Below the pieces are notes generated by a model, which was not told the origin of the DNA, did not search any database, and saw nothing but the letters and a program-made list of their open reading frames with translations. The position numbers and the translations under genes were made by a program. 64,000 bases of DNA. Origin: Streptomyces sp. ML-6 (GTDB taxonomy: Bacteria; Actinomycetota; Actinomycetes; Streptomycetales; Streptomycetaceae). The first letter of the stretch is position 1. Each line of letters begins with the position of its first letter. Location of the stretch: positions 4,678,501-4,742,500 of the forward strand of contig NZ_JAOTIK010000001.1 of assembly GCF_030116705.1 (NCBI RefSeq), given 5' to 3'. Below are positions 43,735 to 52,850 of this stretch, piece after piece.

Positions 43735-43882
43735 GCTTCCTCGTTTCGCGCGACACGCTGGGGTGGGCGTGTCCATGGGGGATGGTGGGCAACAGGGTGC
43801 CGGAGCGCGACGAGGCAGAGGTACTAGCGTTTGGGAATAACACGGCCTTATGGAAAGGAAGTTGGGGCGGAGTCGCCCGCCT

Positions 43883-45952
43883 CTACGGGCGCCACGCCCA
43901 GGGTGCGGCGTCCGCCCCGAACCCCACGACGACCGGCTGCCCGCCAGCGCCGACGTGGAGCGCGGTGCCGTCCAGGGCGACCGGCCCCCGCGACCGTACG
44001 GCGGAGCCCTCGGCGGTCCGCAGCCGGATGTGGCCCTCCGGGGTCCGGCCCAGCAGGACCAGGCCGCCCGGCGCGGCGGCGGCGGTCACCGGACCGTACC
44101 CCCCGAAGCGGGGCGCGGGACCGCCACCGGACCGTACGACGGCGAGTCCTGACTGTGCGGCAGGCCGGTAGTACAGCTCCACGGACCCGTCCGGCGCGGG
44201 GAGCGCGCCGGGGGCGTGCGCCGGTGTGGGAGCGTCCGTGAGCTGGGTACGGGCGGTGACGTCGGTGTCCGGGGTGTCCTGGGTCCAGTGGTGCACGAAG
44301 TGGTGCCCGGCCGCGTACACATGGACGCACCCCGCCGTGTCCACGACTGCGGTCAGCCCGTCCTGCACCTCGCCGCCGCCCAGATCGCGCCACTCGCTCC
44401 AGCGCCCCGACCCCGCGTCGCGCACCCGGGTGCTCAGCCCCTTTTCCGCGTTCCGTACGAAGAGGTGGACGCGGCCGTCCGGGGCCGCCACGGCGACGGG
44501 CACGCCGATCCGCCGCCCGTGGTCCGCTCCGGCGGAGGGGTTGCCGAGCCCGCGCCAGGCGCGGAAGGGGCCGCCCGGTGCGCCCTGCTCCAGCAGCACG
44601 ATCTCGCGCTCGTTGTCCGAACCGCGCCCGCCGAGCGCCGCGAACCGCAGCCCGAACAGCAGGTGCCGCCCGTCCGCCGTCGCCGCCGAGCCCAGCACCG
44701 GGGCGAGCGGACCGCCGCCGAGGTCGTCCGCTGCCTCGAAGAGCCCGCTGCCGGGTGCGCTCTCGCGCCACCGGGCCGCGCGCAGCCCCAGCACCCCGTA
44801 CAGGGTGAGCCGGCCGTCCGCCCCGGCGGCGACCCGTGCTCGGGGGCCCGGGTGGCGGTGGTGGGTGGACCGCACCCAGCCCTTGCGGTTGGTCAACGGC
44901 CGGTCGCCGCCCACGTTGTAGTCCCCGCAGCCCGCGGGGTTGCCGCACCGCCAGTCCACCGAGCCGCCGTAGGGCACCAGGTGCGAGGCCTTCTCGGCCA
45001 GTACCGCGGGCGGCAGGTTCTTCGGCCAGTGCCGGTTGTAGTAGGCCCGGAACGACGTGGTGGCGAAGGCCGGTATCCCGTTGCCGTCCCGGGTGGACCG
45101 CGCCACCCATCGGATCAGCGCCGCCCAGGTGAACGACGCGGCGGCGGTGTGGTCGGGGTGGTCGGAGTAGCCCGGCTGCTCGCTGTCCCGGCGGCGGACG
45201 GCCTCGCTGCTGTGCTGGATGTCCGGGTCCGGGTCCAGGGTGTGCACGACGCTGGGCCGGTACCGGCCCAGCAGCCCGACCAGGACGTCGATCAGCCCGT
45301 CGTAGGTGTACGAGCCCGCCTTCTCCAGCGGGGAGCCCTCGGCGACGACGGTGCGCAGGACGAGCCGCCGGTCCTGCCAGAGGCTGGGCAGCCCGAGACG
45401 GCCGTACGAGGTGTGCATGGCGGTGTTGAGGAAGATCAGTTCGACCCTGCGGCCGCCGGAGGAGAGGGTGTTGATCTCGGCGCGGTGACCGTCGTGCAGT
45501 TCGGCGACGGACTTGTCCCACGCGGTGAACCGGTCGAGGCCGAGCAGGGTCGCGTACGCCTGGCGGAGCCCCTGGTGGCGGGAGGAGGAGTACGCGGCCT
45601 TGTCGGGCGGGGGCAGCGGGCGGCCGGGTATTCGGTTGACGCCGTTGGCCTCGCCACCGGTCAGATAGACGCAGACGAGGGGCGTACCGGCGTCCAGGGC
45701 CTGCTGGGTGTCCGGGTTCATGAAGTACAGGTCGTCGTCCGGGTGGGCGAGGAACTGCATCATCAGGGCCGGGTGCGCGGTGCTGATCGGCAGGCCGGGC
45801 AGGGGGTTCGCGGCCGGATCGCGACGGCGGGGCGAGGAGGGCGCCGCGCAGGCGGTGAGGGCCGCGAGTCCGCTCGCGCCGACCGCCGCCGTCATCAGGG
45901 TGCGCCGCGTCGTTCCCGTGCGGGATGCGCGCGACAAGGGTCGATCCGTCAC
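43883..45952 (-). CDS. Secreted PIG-L family deacetylase with beta-propeller-like C-terminus
   Basis: 689 residues. The N-terminus has a twin arginine (RTGTTRRTLM, 11-20), a hydrophobic stretch and the lipobox LTAC (Cys35), so it is probably a Tat-exported lipoprotein. The PIG-L/LmbE domain (about 62-330) has the zinc motif AHPDDD (69-74), the DNPTH-like segment replaced by LDRFTAWD, and HPDHTAA for the third ligand. The C-terminal half (about 390-689) has repeated blades such as DGRVHLFVRNAEKGL and VELYYRPAAQ, resembling a sialidase- or tectonin-like propeller. It likely removes N-acetyl groups from an extracellular amino sugar. A fragment of a paralogue lies 1 kb away. Confidence 0.87.
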   Translation of the reverse strand: MTDRPLSRASRTGTTRRTLMTAAVGASGLAALTACAAPSSPRRRDPAANPLPGLPISTAHPALMMQFLAHPDDDLYFMNPDTQQALDAGTPLVCVYLTGGEANGVNRIPGRPLPPPDKAAYSSSRHQGLRQAYATLLGLDRFTAWDKSVAELHDGHRAEINTLSSGGRRVELIFLNTAMHTSYGRLGLPSLWQDRRLVLRTVVAEGSPLEKAGSYTYDGLIDVLVGLLGRYRPSVVHTLDPDPDIQHSSEAVRRRDSEQPGYSDHPDHTAAASFTWAALIRWVARSTRDGNGIPAFATTSFRAYYNRHWPKNLPPAVLAEKASHLVPYGGSVDWRCGNPAGCGDYNVGGDRPLTNRKGWVRSTHHRHPGPRARVAAGADGRLTLYGVLGLRAARWRESAPGSGLFEAADDLGGGPLAPVLGSAATADGRHLLFGLRFAALGGRGSDNEREIVLLEQGAPGGPFRAWRGLGNPSAGADHGRRIGVPVAVAAPDGRVHLFVRNAEKGLSTRVRDAGSGRWSEWRDLGGGEVQDGLTAVVDTAGCVHVYAAGHHFVHHWTQDTPDTDVTARTQLTDAPTPAHAPGALPAPDGSVELYYRPAAQSGLAVVRSGGGPAPRFGGYGPVTAAAAPGGLVLLGRTPEGHIRLRTAEGSAVRSRGPVALDGTALHVGAGGQPVVVGFGADAAPWAWRP

Positions 45953-46433
45953 ACCGTGCTCCGTCCGTTCCCCCGCAGCGGGCGGCCGGGCGGACCCTGC
46001 GCTGCGTGCCGATTCGCGTGCGGACCGCCGGAGGGGGGTGAGCGGTTGCCGCGGGGGGATAGACGGAGATCGACGGGGGAAGGTTGCCTGGTCGGCGCCA
46101 CCGGAGGGGGCAGGGCGGGGGCCCGGGCTCGGGCTCGGTCAGGCCCAGGCCCAGGCACCGGATCCGGATCTGGATCCGGAACGGAGCAACGAGCAGTTGC
46201 TCGACGAGGACATCGCCGACTTCTTCGATGTGCCGGCCGAGCACGAGGAGCACAACGGCTGATGTCCAAGGAGGGCGGGCCAGGAAGAAGTTGGCGCTTC
46301 CGCCCAGCGGGGCGGTGCGAGAGAAACGGACCGGTGGCGTCCGGCCACTTCGGATGTCGGGCACGGCCACTTCTGACGCAGCGTCGCTTCGCTTGAGAGT
46401 TCCCCGCTGTGCGGAAGCGCCACCGGGAGGCGG
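45953..46433. other. Gene-poor interval with a coding-like fragment
   Basis: 481 bp upstream of the PIG-L gene. On the + strand 46187-46262 reads SNEQLLDEDIADFFDVPAEH and ends at a stop, with strong codon bias, but no start codon or ribosome binding site precedes it; it may be the end of a lost gene. GGCGCTTCCGC (46293-46303) and its reverse complement (46411-46421) flank 107 bp downstream. The PIG-L promoter should be here. Confidence 0.45.
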
Positions 46434-46841
46434 TTACTCCTCGGCGAAGATCTCCCCGGTGGAGGTGGCGGTGACGGCTCGCATGAGCCACCGGCGCAGA
46501 ACCTCGGGGTCACCGCAATCGGTGATCCGCTCGCGAACCCTGTCGGTGACGGCGATGCCGCGCTGCTCCAGTACGAGCAGGACGTCCTCGGCGCGGCCTT
46601 GTGCCCGGCCTTCGGCTCGGCCTTCGTCCCGGATTTCTTCCGACATGAAGGACTTGTAGAAAGAGAGGTCCACGGCCACCAGGTTCCTCCACTGTTGTGC
46701 GGCCGGGCGGTTGCCCAGGCCCTGTGCGGTGAGTTCGACGATGGGGTTGGCGATGGTTTCCGGTGCGTCCCGCAGTGCGGCGGACAGGGTTTTCAGTGGG
46801 TCCCTCGCGTGTCTGGAGTTGTCGCGGCGAGCATAAATTGA
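46434..46841 (-). pseudogene. C-terminal remnant of an Rpn-like (PD-(D/E)XK) family protein
   Basis: 136 open codons without a start at the left end; an in-frame TGA lies just upstream. The text includes YARRDNSRHARDPLKTLSAA, ELTAQGLGNRPAAQQWRNLV, then FYKSFMSEEIRDEGRAEGRA and ERITDCGDPEVLRRWLMRAV. This is the usual C-terminus of actinobacterial Rpn-like proteins of nearly 300 residues. A GTG at 46679 could give an 81-residue product, but the catalytic half is absent. The break coincides with a local drop in GC content. Confidence 0.7.
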
Positions 46842-46951
46842 TCAACCCACCCGAAATCCAGCTGAGTTGTCCCATGTCACCTGAGTGGGTGACAGGGTGG
46901 GGTTTGGTTGGGGAGGGTTGTTTCCCCAGGTTCTTAAATGTGTGCGGAGGT

Positions 46952-46986
46952 TGTCCGGGGCTTGTCCAGTGCTGTCCCGGCTGTCC
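46952..46986 (+). promoter_or_regulatory. Four phased TGTCC repeats upstream of the XRE gene
   Basis: TGTCC at 46952, 46963, 46973 and 46982, spaced 11, 10 and 9 bases. The helical phasing suggests an operator in the promoter or leader of the XRE regulator. Confidence 0.35.
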
Positions 46987-47053
46987 GGGGTGACGTGGCG
47001 GGGACACCGGCCGTTGGGCCAGGAACGGTAGGCGCGTCGGAAGCGGGGCACGG

Positions 47054-47932
47054 ATGAGCGTGAATGAAGTGGGTGCGGAACGCGGGGACCGCGGGGCGGA
47101 CGAGCCGGGCTGGGACGTCGACCCCGATGACGAGTCGGGCGTCGCGGTGGTCGCCACCGTGGGGCGGCAGATCAAGGCGTGGCGGGAGGCCGCGGGGCTG
47201 CGGGCCGGCGAGTTCGGCGCGGCGATCGGGTACGGGGAGGACCTGGTCTACAAGGTGGAGGGCGGGCGTCGCATCCCTCGGCCGGAGTTCCTGGACATGG
47301 CGGACGAGGTACTCGGGGCGGGCGGGAAGATCGCCGCGATGAAGGAGGACGTGGCGGAGGTCCGGTACCCGAAGAAGATCCGGGACTTGGCGAAGCTGGA
47401 AGCGAAAGCCGTGGAGCTGGAGGCCTACCACAACCACAACATCAACGGCCTCCTGCAGACCGAGGAGCACATGCGGGCCCTGTTCGCATCGTGGCTTCCC
47501 GCCTACACGGTGGACGAGTTGGAGCGGGTGGTGGCCGCCCGCATGGCACGTCGTTCGATCTTCGACCGGGCTTCCCTCCCGGCGCTCAGTTTCGTACAGG
47601 AAGAGGTGACACTCCGTCGTCCGGTCGGAGGCAGAACGGTGTGGCGCCGACAGCTCGAACACCTCCTGGAGATGGGGCAGTTGCGGAATGTCGTGATCCA
47701 GGCGCTGCCGACCCTGTGCGAGGAACACCCCGGAACGGGCGGGCTGATCGAAGTGTTGAGGTTTCCCGATGGCACCGCCGTGGGTCGTTCCGAGGGAGCG
47801 TTCAGTGGCCGTCCGGTCTCCGACCCGAAGCAGGTCAGGATCCTTGAGATGCGCTATGGGATGATCCGGGCCCAGGCGCTGACGCCACGGGAATCGCTGG
47901 CCTTCATCGAAAAACTGCTGGGGGAGACATGA
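47054..47932 (+). CDS. XRE-family helix-turn-helix regulator with DUF5753 domain
   Basis: 292-residue regulator of the large Streptomyces family typified by WhiJ/BldB-neighbour proteins. The XRE domain covers about 35-95 (VGRQIKAWREAAGLRAGEFGAAIGYGEDLVYKVEGGRR split across helix 2 and 3). The C-terminal DUF5753 domain covers about 110-285 (LEAYHNHNINGLLQTEEHMRALF, SFVQEEVTLRRPVGG). ATG start with a weak GGCACGG signal. It overlaps a DUF397 gene by 4 bases, the standard pairing, in which the small protein is thought to antagonise or modulate the regulator. Confidence 0.92.
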   Translation: MSVNEVGAERGDRGADEPGWDVDPDDESGVAVVATVGRQIKAWREAAGLRAGEFGAAIGYGEDLVYKVEGGRRIPRPEFLDMADEVLGAGGKIAAMKEDVAEVRYPKKIRDLAKLEAKAVELEAYHNHNINGLLQTEEHMRALFASWLPAYTVDELERVVAARMARRSIFDRASLPALSFVQEEVTLRRPVGGRTVWRRQLEHLLEMGQLRNVVIQALPTLCEEHPGTGGLIEVLRFPDGTAVGRSEGAFSGRPVSDPKQVRILEMRYGMIRAQALTPRESLAFIEKLLGET

Positions 47933-48138
47933 TCCGGAAGACCTCTGTCGGGAACGGCTCCGAGCCGGCGTGGTTCAGGAGCAGCTACAGCAGCAGCGGC
48001 GACGGGAACGACTGCGTCGAGGTCGCGTCCGCGCCGGGGGCGGTGCGGGTCCGTGACTCCAAGGACTGCCGGGGGCCCCGGCTCTCCTTCACGGCGGGGG
48101 CGTGGGAAGGCTTCGTCTCGTACGTCTGCGGCAGCTGA
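47929..48138 (+). CDS. DUF397 domain-containing small protein
   Basis: 69-residue protein with the DUF397 motif WFRSSYSSSGDGNDCVEVA, then VRVRDSKDCRGPRLSF and a terminal W-x-x-F-V segment. It partners the upstream XRE/DUF5753 regulator, with ATGA overlap. Such pairs are repeated many times in Streptomyces genomes and affect development and antibiotic production in known cases; some act as toxin-antitoxin-like pairs, but that is not established here. Confidence 0.92.
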   Translation: MIRKTSVGNGSEPAWFRSSYSSSGDGNDCVEVASAPGAVRVRDSKDCRGPRLSFTAGAWEGFVSYVCGS

Positions 48139-48189
48139 ACGGGTCGTACGTTCCCGGCGGCCGGGCGGTTCTTCGGGGCCCGGATCCGA

Positions 48190-48660
48190 TCAGGCCGGGC
48201 GGGCCGGCGGCCTGATCATGAACACGTCGATCGGGTCCCGCCGCTCCTCGGTGAAGCCGTGGCGCTCGTAGAGCGCGCGGGCGGCGCTGCCCCGGAGCAC
48301 GTCCAGGCGGACGGTCGCGCCCTCCTCGTCGGCCCGCGCGAGCAGCGGACGGAGCACGGCGGTGCCGATGCCGCGCCCCTGGAGGGCGGGGGAGAGGTAG
48401 AAGTTCTCCAGCCACAGCCCGTCCTCGACCGGGCGCAGGGTGACCGAGCCCGCGAGGGCGCCGTCCACGACCACGATCGAGGTGTGCTCCGGCGCGTAGC
48501 AGTCCCGCAACCGCTGCCGCACCCGGTGCTCGTCGTAGCGCCCGAGCCGCCCCAGGTCGGGACGCATCACGACGGCCCGCAGCTCGGCCGGCTCCTCGAC
48601 GTCCCCGGGCCGCGCGGGGCGCAGGGACCAGACCGTGGCGGGCGTGGTTCCGTGGTTCAC
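48190..48660 (-). CDS. GNAT family N-acetyltransferase
   Basis: 156-residue acetyl-CoA-dependent acetyltransferase of unknown substrate. Motif A reads LENFYLSPALQGRGIGTAVLRPLL, with the Q-x-x-G-x-G/A pyrophosphate loop. RGSAARALYERHGFTEERR follows as the usual C-terminal strand. The GTG start overlaps the stop of the upstream RNA-repair gene (GTGA), so it is co-translated with that operon. Convergent with the DUF397 gene. Confidence 0.9.
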   Translation of the reverse strand: MNHGTTPATVWSLRPARPGDVEEPAELRAVVMRPDLGRLGRYDEHRVRQRLRDCYAPEHTSIVVVDGALAGSVTLRPVEDGLWLENFYLSPALQGRGIGTAVLRPLLARADEEGATVRLDVLRGSAARALYERHGFTEERRDPIDVFMIRPPARPA

Positions 48661-51009
48661 CGCAGCCCCCGCACCTCGACCCCGTCCACCCGGCGCAGTT
48701 CCGCCCCCGGAATGCCGCGCAGCAGCTCGCCGCCGATCTCCGCGAGCCGTGAGGCGTCGGGCGGGGTGCGGCCGAGGCCGATCGCGTACTGGACGTGGGA
48801 GGCGTCGGTGGCGTACGGCCGGGGCCAGGCGTGGGCGTCCGGGGAGCCCGCGTCGGCGAGGGCGGCGAGCAGGGCCAGGAGGCGGCCCCGGAAACGGCCC
48901 TCGTCCTCGCCCCGCCGTACCGGGACGACCGCCCAGGCCGCGTGCCGTTCGCGCAGGGGCGGCGGGGCGCAGAGCCGGGAACGCGGCACGGGGCCGGAGT
49001 CGGCGGCGGAGTCCAGGATCTCCCAGGCGCGGAACAGCTCCTCGGCGACGAGGTCGCGGCCCGCCGCCGAGACCTGCGTGGTGCAGGAACGCACGGGGGC
49101 GGTCGGGGTCAGCACGGTGAGGGGGAGGCCGCCGGTGTCGCCGGAAGGCGGTTCGCCGCCGACCGGGCGGGCCCAGTCCCACGCCGCCCAGGTCGCGAAG
49201 AAGTGCCGGAGCAGGGCGAGCGGCGGCAGGTCGCCCGCCTCGTGGGCGGTACGGGCCGCGAGCACCGACCAGGCGAGGCCGGGCAGCCCGCCGCACGGGG
49301 CGGAGTCCAGGCCGCGCGCCCGCGCCCACGCCTTCACGTCGCGGGCGAGCCGGACGAACGCCTCCCGGTGCGGTTCCGCCGCCGCGAGCACGGCGTCCGC
49401 GTCGCTCACCGCGCTGAGCGCGACGGCCGCCGCCGCACCCGGCCCGGCGCGGCGGGCGACCGCCTCGGCCGGGGCACGTCGCCCGTCGCGACGGTCACCA
49501 GGTCCACTCCGAGCCCGTCCACCTCGAAGCGCAGGCCGGGCACGCGGGCCCCGGTCACCTCGCGCGCCCCGACGGCCTCCGGCAGCGCGGCGGCCAGGCG
49601 CGCCCGCACCCCGGCAGGTCCCCGTCGCCCGGCAGCGCCGCGACCAGGTCCACGTCGGCGCCGGGCAGCGCGCACCCCGTCCGGCGCGAACCGACCAGGT
49701 GGACGCACCCCTCGGGCAGGGCGGCGGCCACCCGGCGCACGATCTCCGCCACGAGCACGTCCTCCGCCGCGAGCACGTCCTCCGCGGCGAGCGCGCCCTC
49801 CGCCGCGAGCGCGCCCTCCGCGGCGGCGGCAGCTTCCGACGCGGCAGCTTCCGCGGCGGCGGCTTCCGTTTCCGCCGGATCATCAGCCCCGGGCGTCCCG
49901 GCGGCACGGGCCAGCTCGACCCGGACCCCGAAGTGGTCCGAGACGTACAGCCCGTCCGGCGCCGCCGTGTCGCCCAGCAGCACCGCCGACACCGGGCGCA
50001 GCCGCTCCGAGCGGAGCAGCACCCGGTCCAGCCGGGACGCGCGCCCGGTCAGCGAGGAGACCGCGGCCAGCGGATTGACCGAGGGGTCGAAGGTCGGCGT
50101 CCGGTCGCCGGCGCCGTGCACCCGGCTCCAGGCGTCCGCCATGCCCAGCCGCTCCTGCGGGGTGTCCCCGCCGTCGTTGAAGTCGCCGAGCAGCGCCACA
50201 TCGCCCTCGACCGCCGCCAACCCCGTTGCCAGATCGGTCAGTTCGGCATCGCGCCGGGCGGCGCCGTTCGACGAGTGGTCGCTGCTGAGATGGGTGACCG
50301 CGACCGTGCAGGGCCCCTCCGAGGTCTCCACGACGACGGCCGCGACCGCCTTGTGCGGGCCGAGCGCGTGCAGCCCCGCCTCCCGCACCGGAAGCCTGCT
50401 GAGCAGCAGTAGACCGCAGTCGGCCACGTCCCGGCCCGCCGGATCGGCCCAGAACGTGTAGTCCCGGCGGACCCACGGCGCCGCCAGCAGCAGGGCGAGC
50501 AGGGCGGGTTCGGCCTCCTGGAGGGCGATGACGTCGGCGTCCGCCGCACGCAGCGCGTCGAGCAGGAGCGGCCTGCGGCGGGCGGTGTCGATGCGGTCGC
50601 TGTCGTAGCGGTCCCAGAGGGTGTTCCAGGTCAGCAGGAGCGGGGGAGCGGAGGCCGGCGGGGGCGCGGGCGCGTCCTCGGGCACCGGCGTCCAGGCGGC
50701 CCGCGAGGCGGCGTACGCGTGGGGCGTGCGGGAGGTGAAGTACGGGGACGGCAGACGGCGCGGGGCGCGCACCCGCCCTGCGTCCGTCGCGTCGATCCGG
50801 TCCACCCCCGAGGCCCGGTCCCACACCACCTCGCCGTCCGCCTCGAAGAACAGCACCCGGTGCCAGGGGATCTCCCCGCCCGGCGTGAACCGGGGCAGCG
50901 GCACCCGCTTGGGCACCGTCCCGCGCTGCGCCACGCCCATCACGAAGCGCGCCGGGTCGAACCGGGCGTCCCAGCGGACCCGGTGGTAGATCTCCTCGCT
51001 GGTACGCAT
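48657..51009 (-). pseudogene. MJ1316-EEP-nucleotidyltransferase RNA-repair protein, broken by two frameshifts
   Basis: Restoring one base at each of two sites gives a 784-residue protein. Domains in order: an MJ1316/DUF504 RNA end-recognition domain (1-75, RTSEEIYHRVRWDARFD), an endonuclease/exonuclease/phosphatase domain (about 125-390, LLLTWNTLWDRYDSDR, LLGDFNDGG, SDHFGVR), an Ala/Glu repeat linker (about 395-430), then a poly(A)-polymerase-like nucleotidyltransferase (HLVGSRRTGCALPGADVDLV) and its helical tail. Frame is lost within CCCC at 49609-49612 and GGGG at 49471-49474, each one base too short. Between them the third frame reads RLAAALPEAVGAREVTGA. Both could be sequencing errors. 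Operon with the RNA ligase upstream. Confidence 0.8.
49745..49830. repeat. Short tandem repeats encoding an Ala/Glu linker
   Basis: Imperfect units of 15-18 bp of the type GCGAGCGCGCCCTCCGCC and GAGCACGTCCTCCGC encode repeated AAEGAL and AAEDVL blocks in the RNA-repair protein. Confidence 0.7.
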
Positions 51010-51046
51010 CTACGTGTCGCCCTTCATTACCGTGCCCTGTCCTCCG

Positions 51047-52723
51047 TCACGCCCTGTCCTCCACGGTTCCGCTCGCGCCGATGTACCAGGTGCGGTGCGC
51101 CTGGCCGGGGTACGGGGGGACGAACCGGTGCAGCTGGGAGGTCAGCACCTCCGGGGGCACGGGGTGGTCGCGCAGGCCGTTGCGGCGCAGCAGCTCCGCC
51201 TCGTCGACCAGGGCCACGGCGTGCGTGAGCAGCGCGTCCCGGCGCCGGGCGACCGCGTGCACCAGGGAGCGCTGGTGCGCGTTGAGCGAGGTGGCGTCCC
51301 AGACGACCGTGCCGCCCGCGGCGAGCGCGGCGTCCAGCCGATCGAGCCCCTCGCGCAGCACCTCGCCGTTGGCCTTCTGGTCGGCGCGCGAACCCCGGGC
51401 CAGCCGCAGGTCGTCCAGCGAGACGTACGCGCCGACCCCGGGCAGCCCGCGCGCGAAGGTGCTCTTGCCGCTGCCGGACGGGCCGACCATGTGGACCAGG
51501 CGCGGGAAGTCCCCCGACCGCCACCGCCAGGTCGCCGCGACCGCCTCCTCGGCGGTGCTGACCCGGCCCAGCGCGTACGCCTCGCGGGCCTGCGCCAGGC
51601 AGCGGTCGGCGGCGTCCGGCGCCAGGTCCGCGAAGGCCTCCCGCAGCCCCTCGGGCTCCCGCAGTTCCTCCGCGTGCAGCGCCGACCACTCCACCTGATC
51701 GCGGGCCCCGTCGTCCTCCGCGACCGCGGCGGCCAGCGCGTGCAGCAGGGGCAGATCGGCGGCGAACGACATCCGGACCAGGCCCGTGCGGCGCTCCTCG
51801 TCCGGGTACGGGCGGTGCAGCGAGGGGTGGAGGCCGACGAGGTCGGCGACGCGCCGGGCCAGCGGCATCCCCACCGTCCGGGCCAGCGCGGGCGCCAGCG
51901 CGGCGCGGGGCGAGCGGCGCAGCAGCGCGGCCAGCACCCCGGCGAGCCGGTCGTCGCCGGTGCGGCCCGCCGCGTCGAGGGCCGCGGCCGTCGCGCGGGC
52001 GGCGCCGGCGTCCGCGGCCCCGGGCTCCGTGCCCGTCGCGGCGGCCAGCGCCGCCGCGTCGACGGGGGCCCCGGACCGTACGGCCCACAGGGCGGCGGCC
52101 GGCCCGAGCCCGTTCTCCACCACGGCGGCGTGCATCCAGTGCGTGTCGGTCCGTACGTGGCCGGGGCGCACCCACTTCGCGACCAGGCGGCCGAAGTCCG
52201 GGGCGTCGAAGCCGTCGGCGGGGCGCACGACGTACCCCTCCTGCCGCCCGGTGTCCGGCCGCAGCGCCCGCAGGGTCTTCTCGGCACGGGCGTCGAACAC
52301 CCCGCGCCACAGCACGGGCGGCACCGGTATCCCCAGGTCGCGCAGGAACGCCACGGTCCGGTCCCAGTCCAGGCACCGCTCCCCGTCCCAGACGGAGAAG
52401 CCGTAGAAGTAGCTCTCCAGACCGTCGTACGGCAGGGAGTGGCGGGCGAACACGTTCTCGCCGCAGATCCGCCGGCCGGCGGGGATGCGGGCCCCGATCC
52501 GGCCCTGGAGGGCCTTCACCCAGCCTCGCGAGGGGTGGTGGGCGGAGTCGAGGGAGCGGGCGTGGAGCCCGTCGGGGTAGAGCGTGGTGTTCTCGCCGTC
52601 CAGCTTCTCGGTGACGACGACCTCGCGGCCGGTCAGCCCGGAGAGGTCCGCGATCCGCACGTCGTCCGAGGCGGCGCCGGGGGACCAGGGCAGGTGCGCG
52701 GTGCGCGGATAGTGCGTACGCAT
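51047..52723 (-). CDS. RNA ligase with C-terminal P-loop kinase
   Basis: 558-residue bifunctional RNA-end repair enzyme. The nucleotidyltransferase motif I is TEKLDGENTT with the adenylated Lys40. Motif III-type SYFYGFSVW and the motif V lysine (RLVAKWVR) follow. After a helical middle region, the C-terminal P-loop GPSGSGKST (about 416-424) with AYVSLDDLR and VVWDATSLNAHQRS forms a T4-Pnkp-like 5' kinase. It probably phosphorylates 5' ends and seals broken RNA. ATG start. The downstream MJ1316-EEP-nucleotidyltransferase gene (37 bp away) processes 3' ends, making a repair operon. Confidence 0.85.
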   Translation of the reverse strand: MRTHYPRTAHLPWSPGAASDDVRIADLSGLTGREVVVTEKLDGENTTLYPDGLHARSLDSAHHPSRGWVKALQGRIGARIPAGRRICGENVFARHSLPYDGLESYFYGFSVWDGERCLDWDRTVAFLRDLGIPVPPVLWRGVFDARAEKTLRALRPDTGRQEGYVVRPADGFDAPDFGRLVAKWVRPGHVRTDTHWMHAAVVENGLGPAAALWAVRSGAPVDAAALAAATGTEPGAADAGAARATAAALDAAGRTGDDRLAGVLAALLRRSPRAALAPALARTVGMPLARRVADLVGLHPSLHRPYPDEERRTGLVRMSFAADLPLLHALAAAVAEDDGARDQVEWSALHAEELREPEGLREAFADLAPDAADRCLAQAREAYALGRVSTAEEAVAATWRWRSGDFPRLVHMVGPSGSGKSTFARGLPGVGAYVSLDDLRLARGSRADQKANGEVLREGLDRLDAALAAGGTVVWDATSLNAHQRSLVHAVARRRDALLTHAVALVDEAELLRRNGLRDHPVPPEVLTSQLHRFVPPYPGQAHRTWYIGASGTVEDRA

Positions 52724-52850
52724 GATGGAAGCCCCTGGTGCCGACGGTGTGCCCGACCGGTCACTGTAGGACGGGGCGGCACGGCGCTCGACCGGATTTC
52801 CGGGAGCGGCGGAGGGCGGGGCGGACGGAGGAGCGGCGGGCCGGGCGAGC

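Noticed and set aside
46293..46421. MITE or IS remnant bounded by 11-bp inverted repeats
   Set aside because: The repeats are short, no target duplication was found, and in such GC-rich DNA they may arise by chance.
48190..49329. Fusion of the GNAT protein to an upstream Arg/Pro-rich region
   Set aside because: The upstream part is out-of-frame sequence of the RNA-repair gene; a GTG overlapping that gene's stop is the natural start.
49745..49830. CRISPR-like or minisatellite array
   Set aside because: The short units are imperfect, lack spacers and encode an in-frame Ala/Glu linker of the RNA-repair protein.
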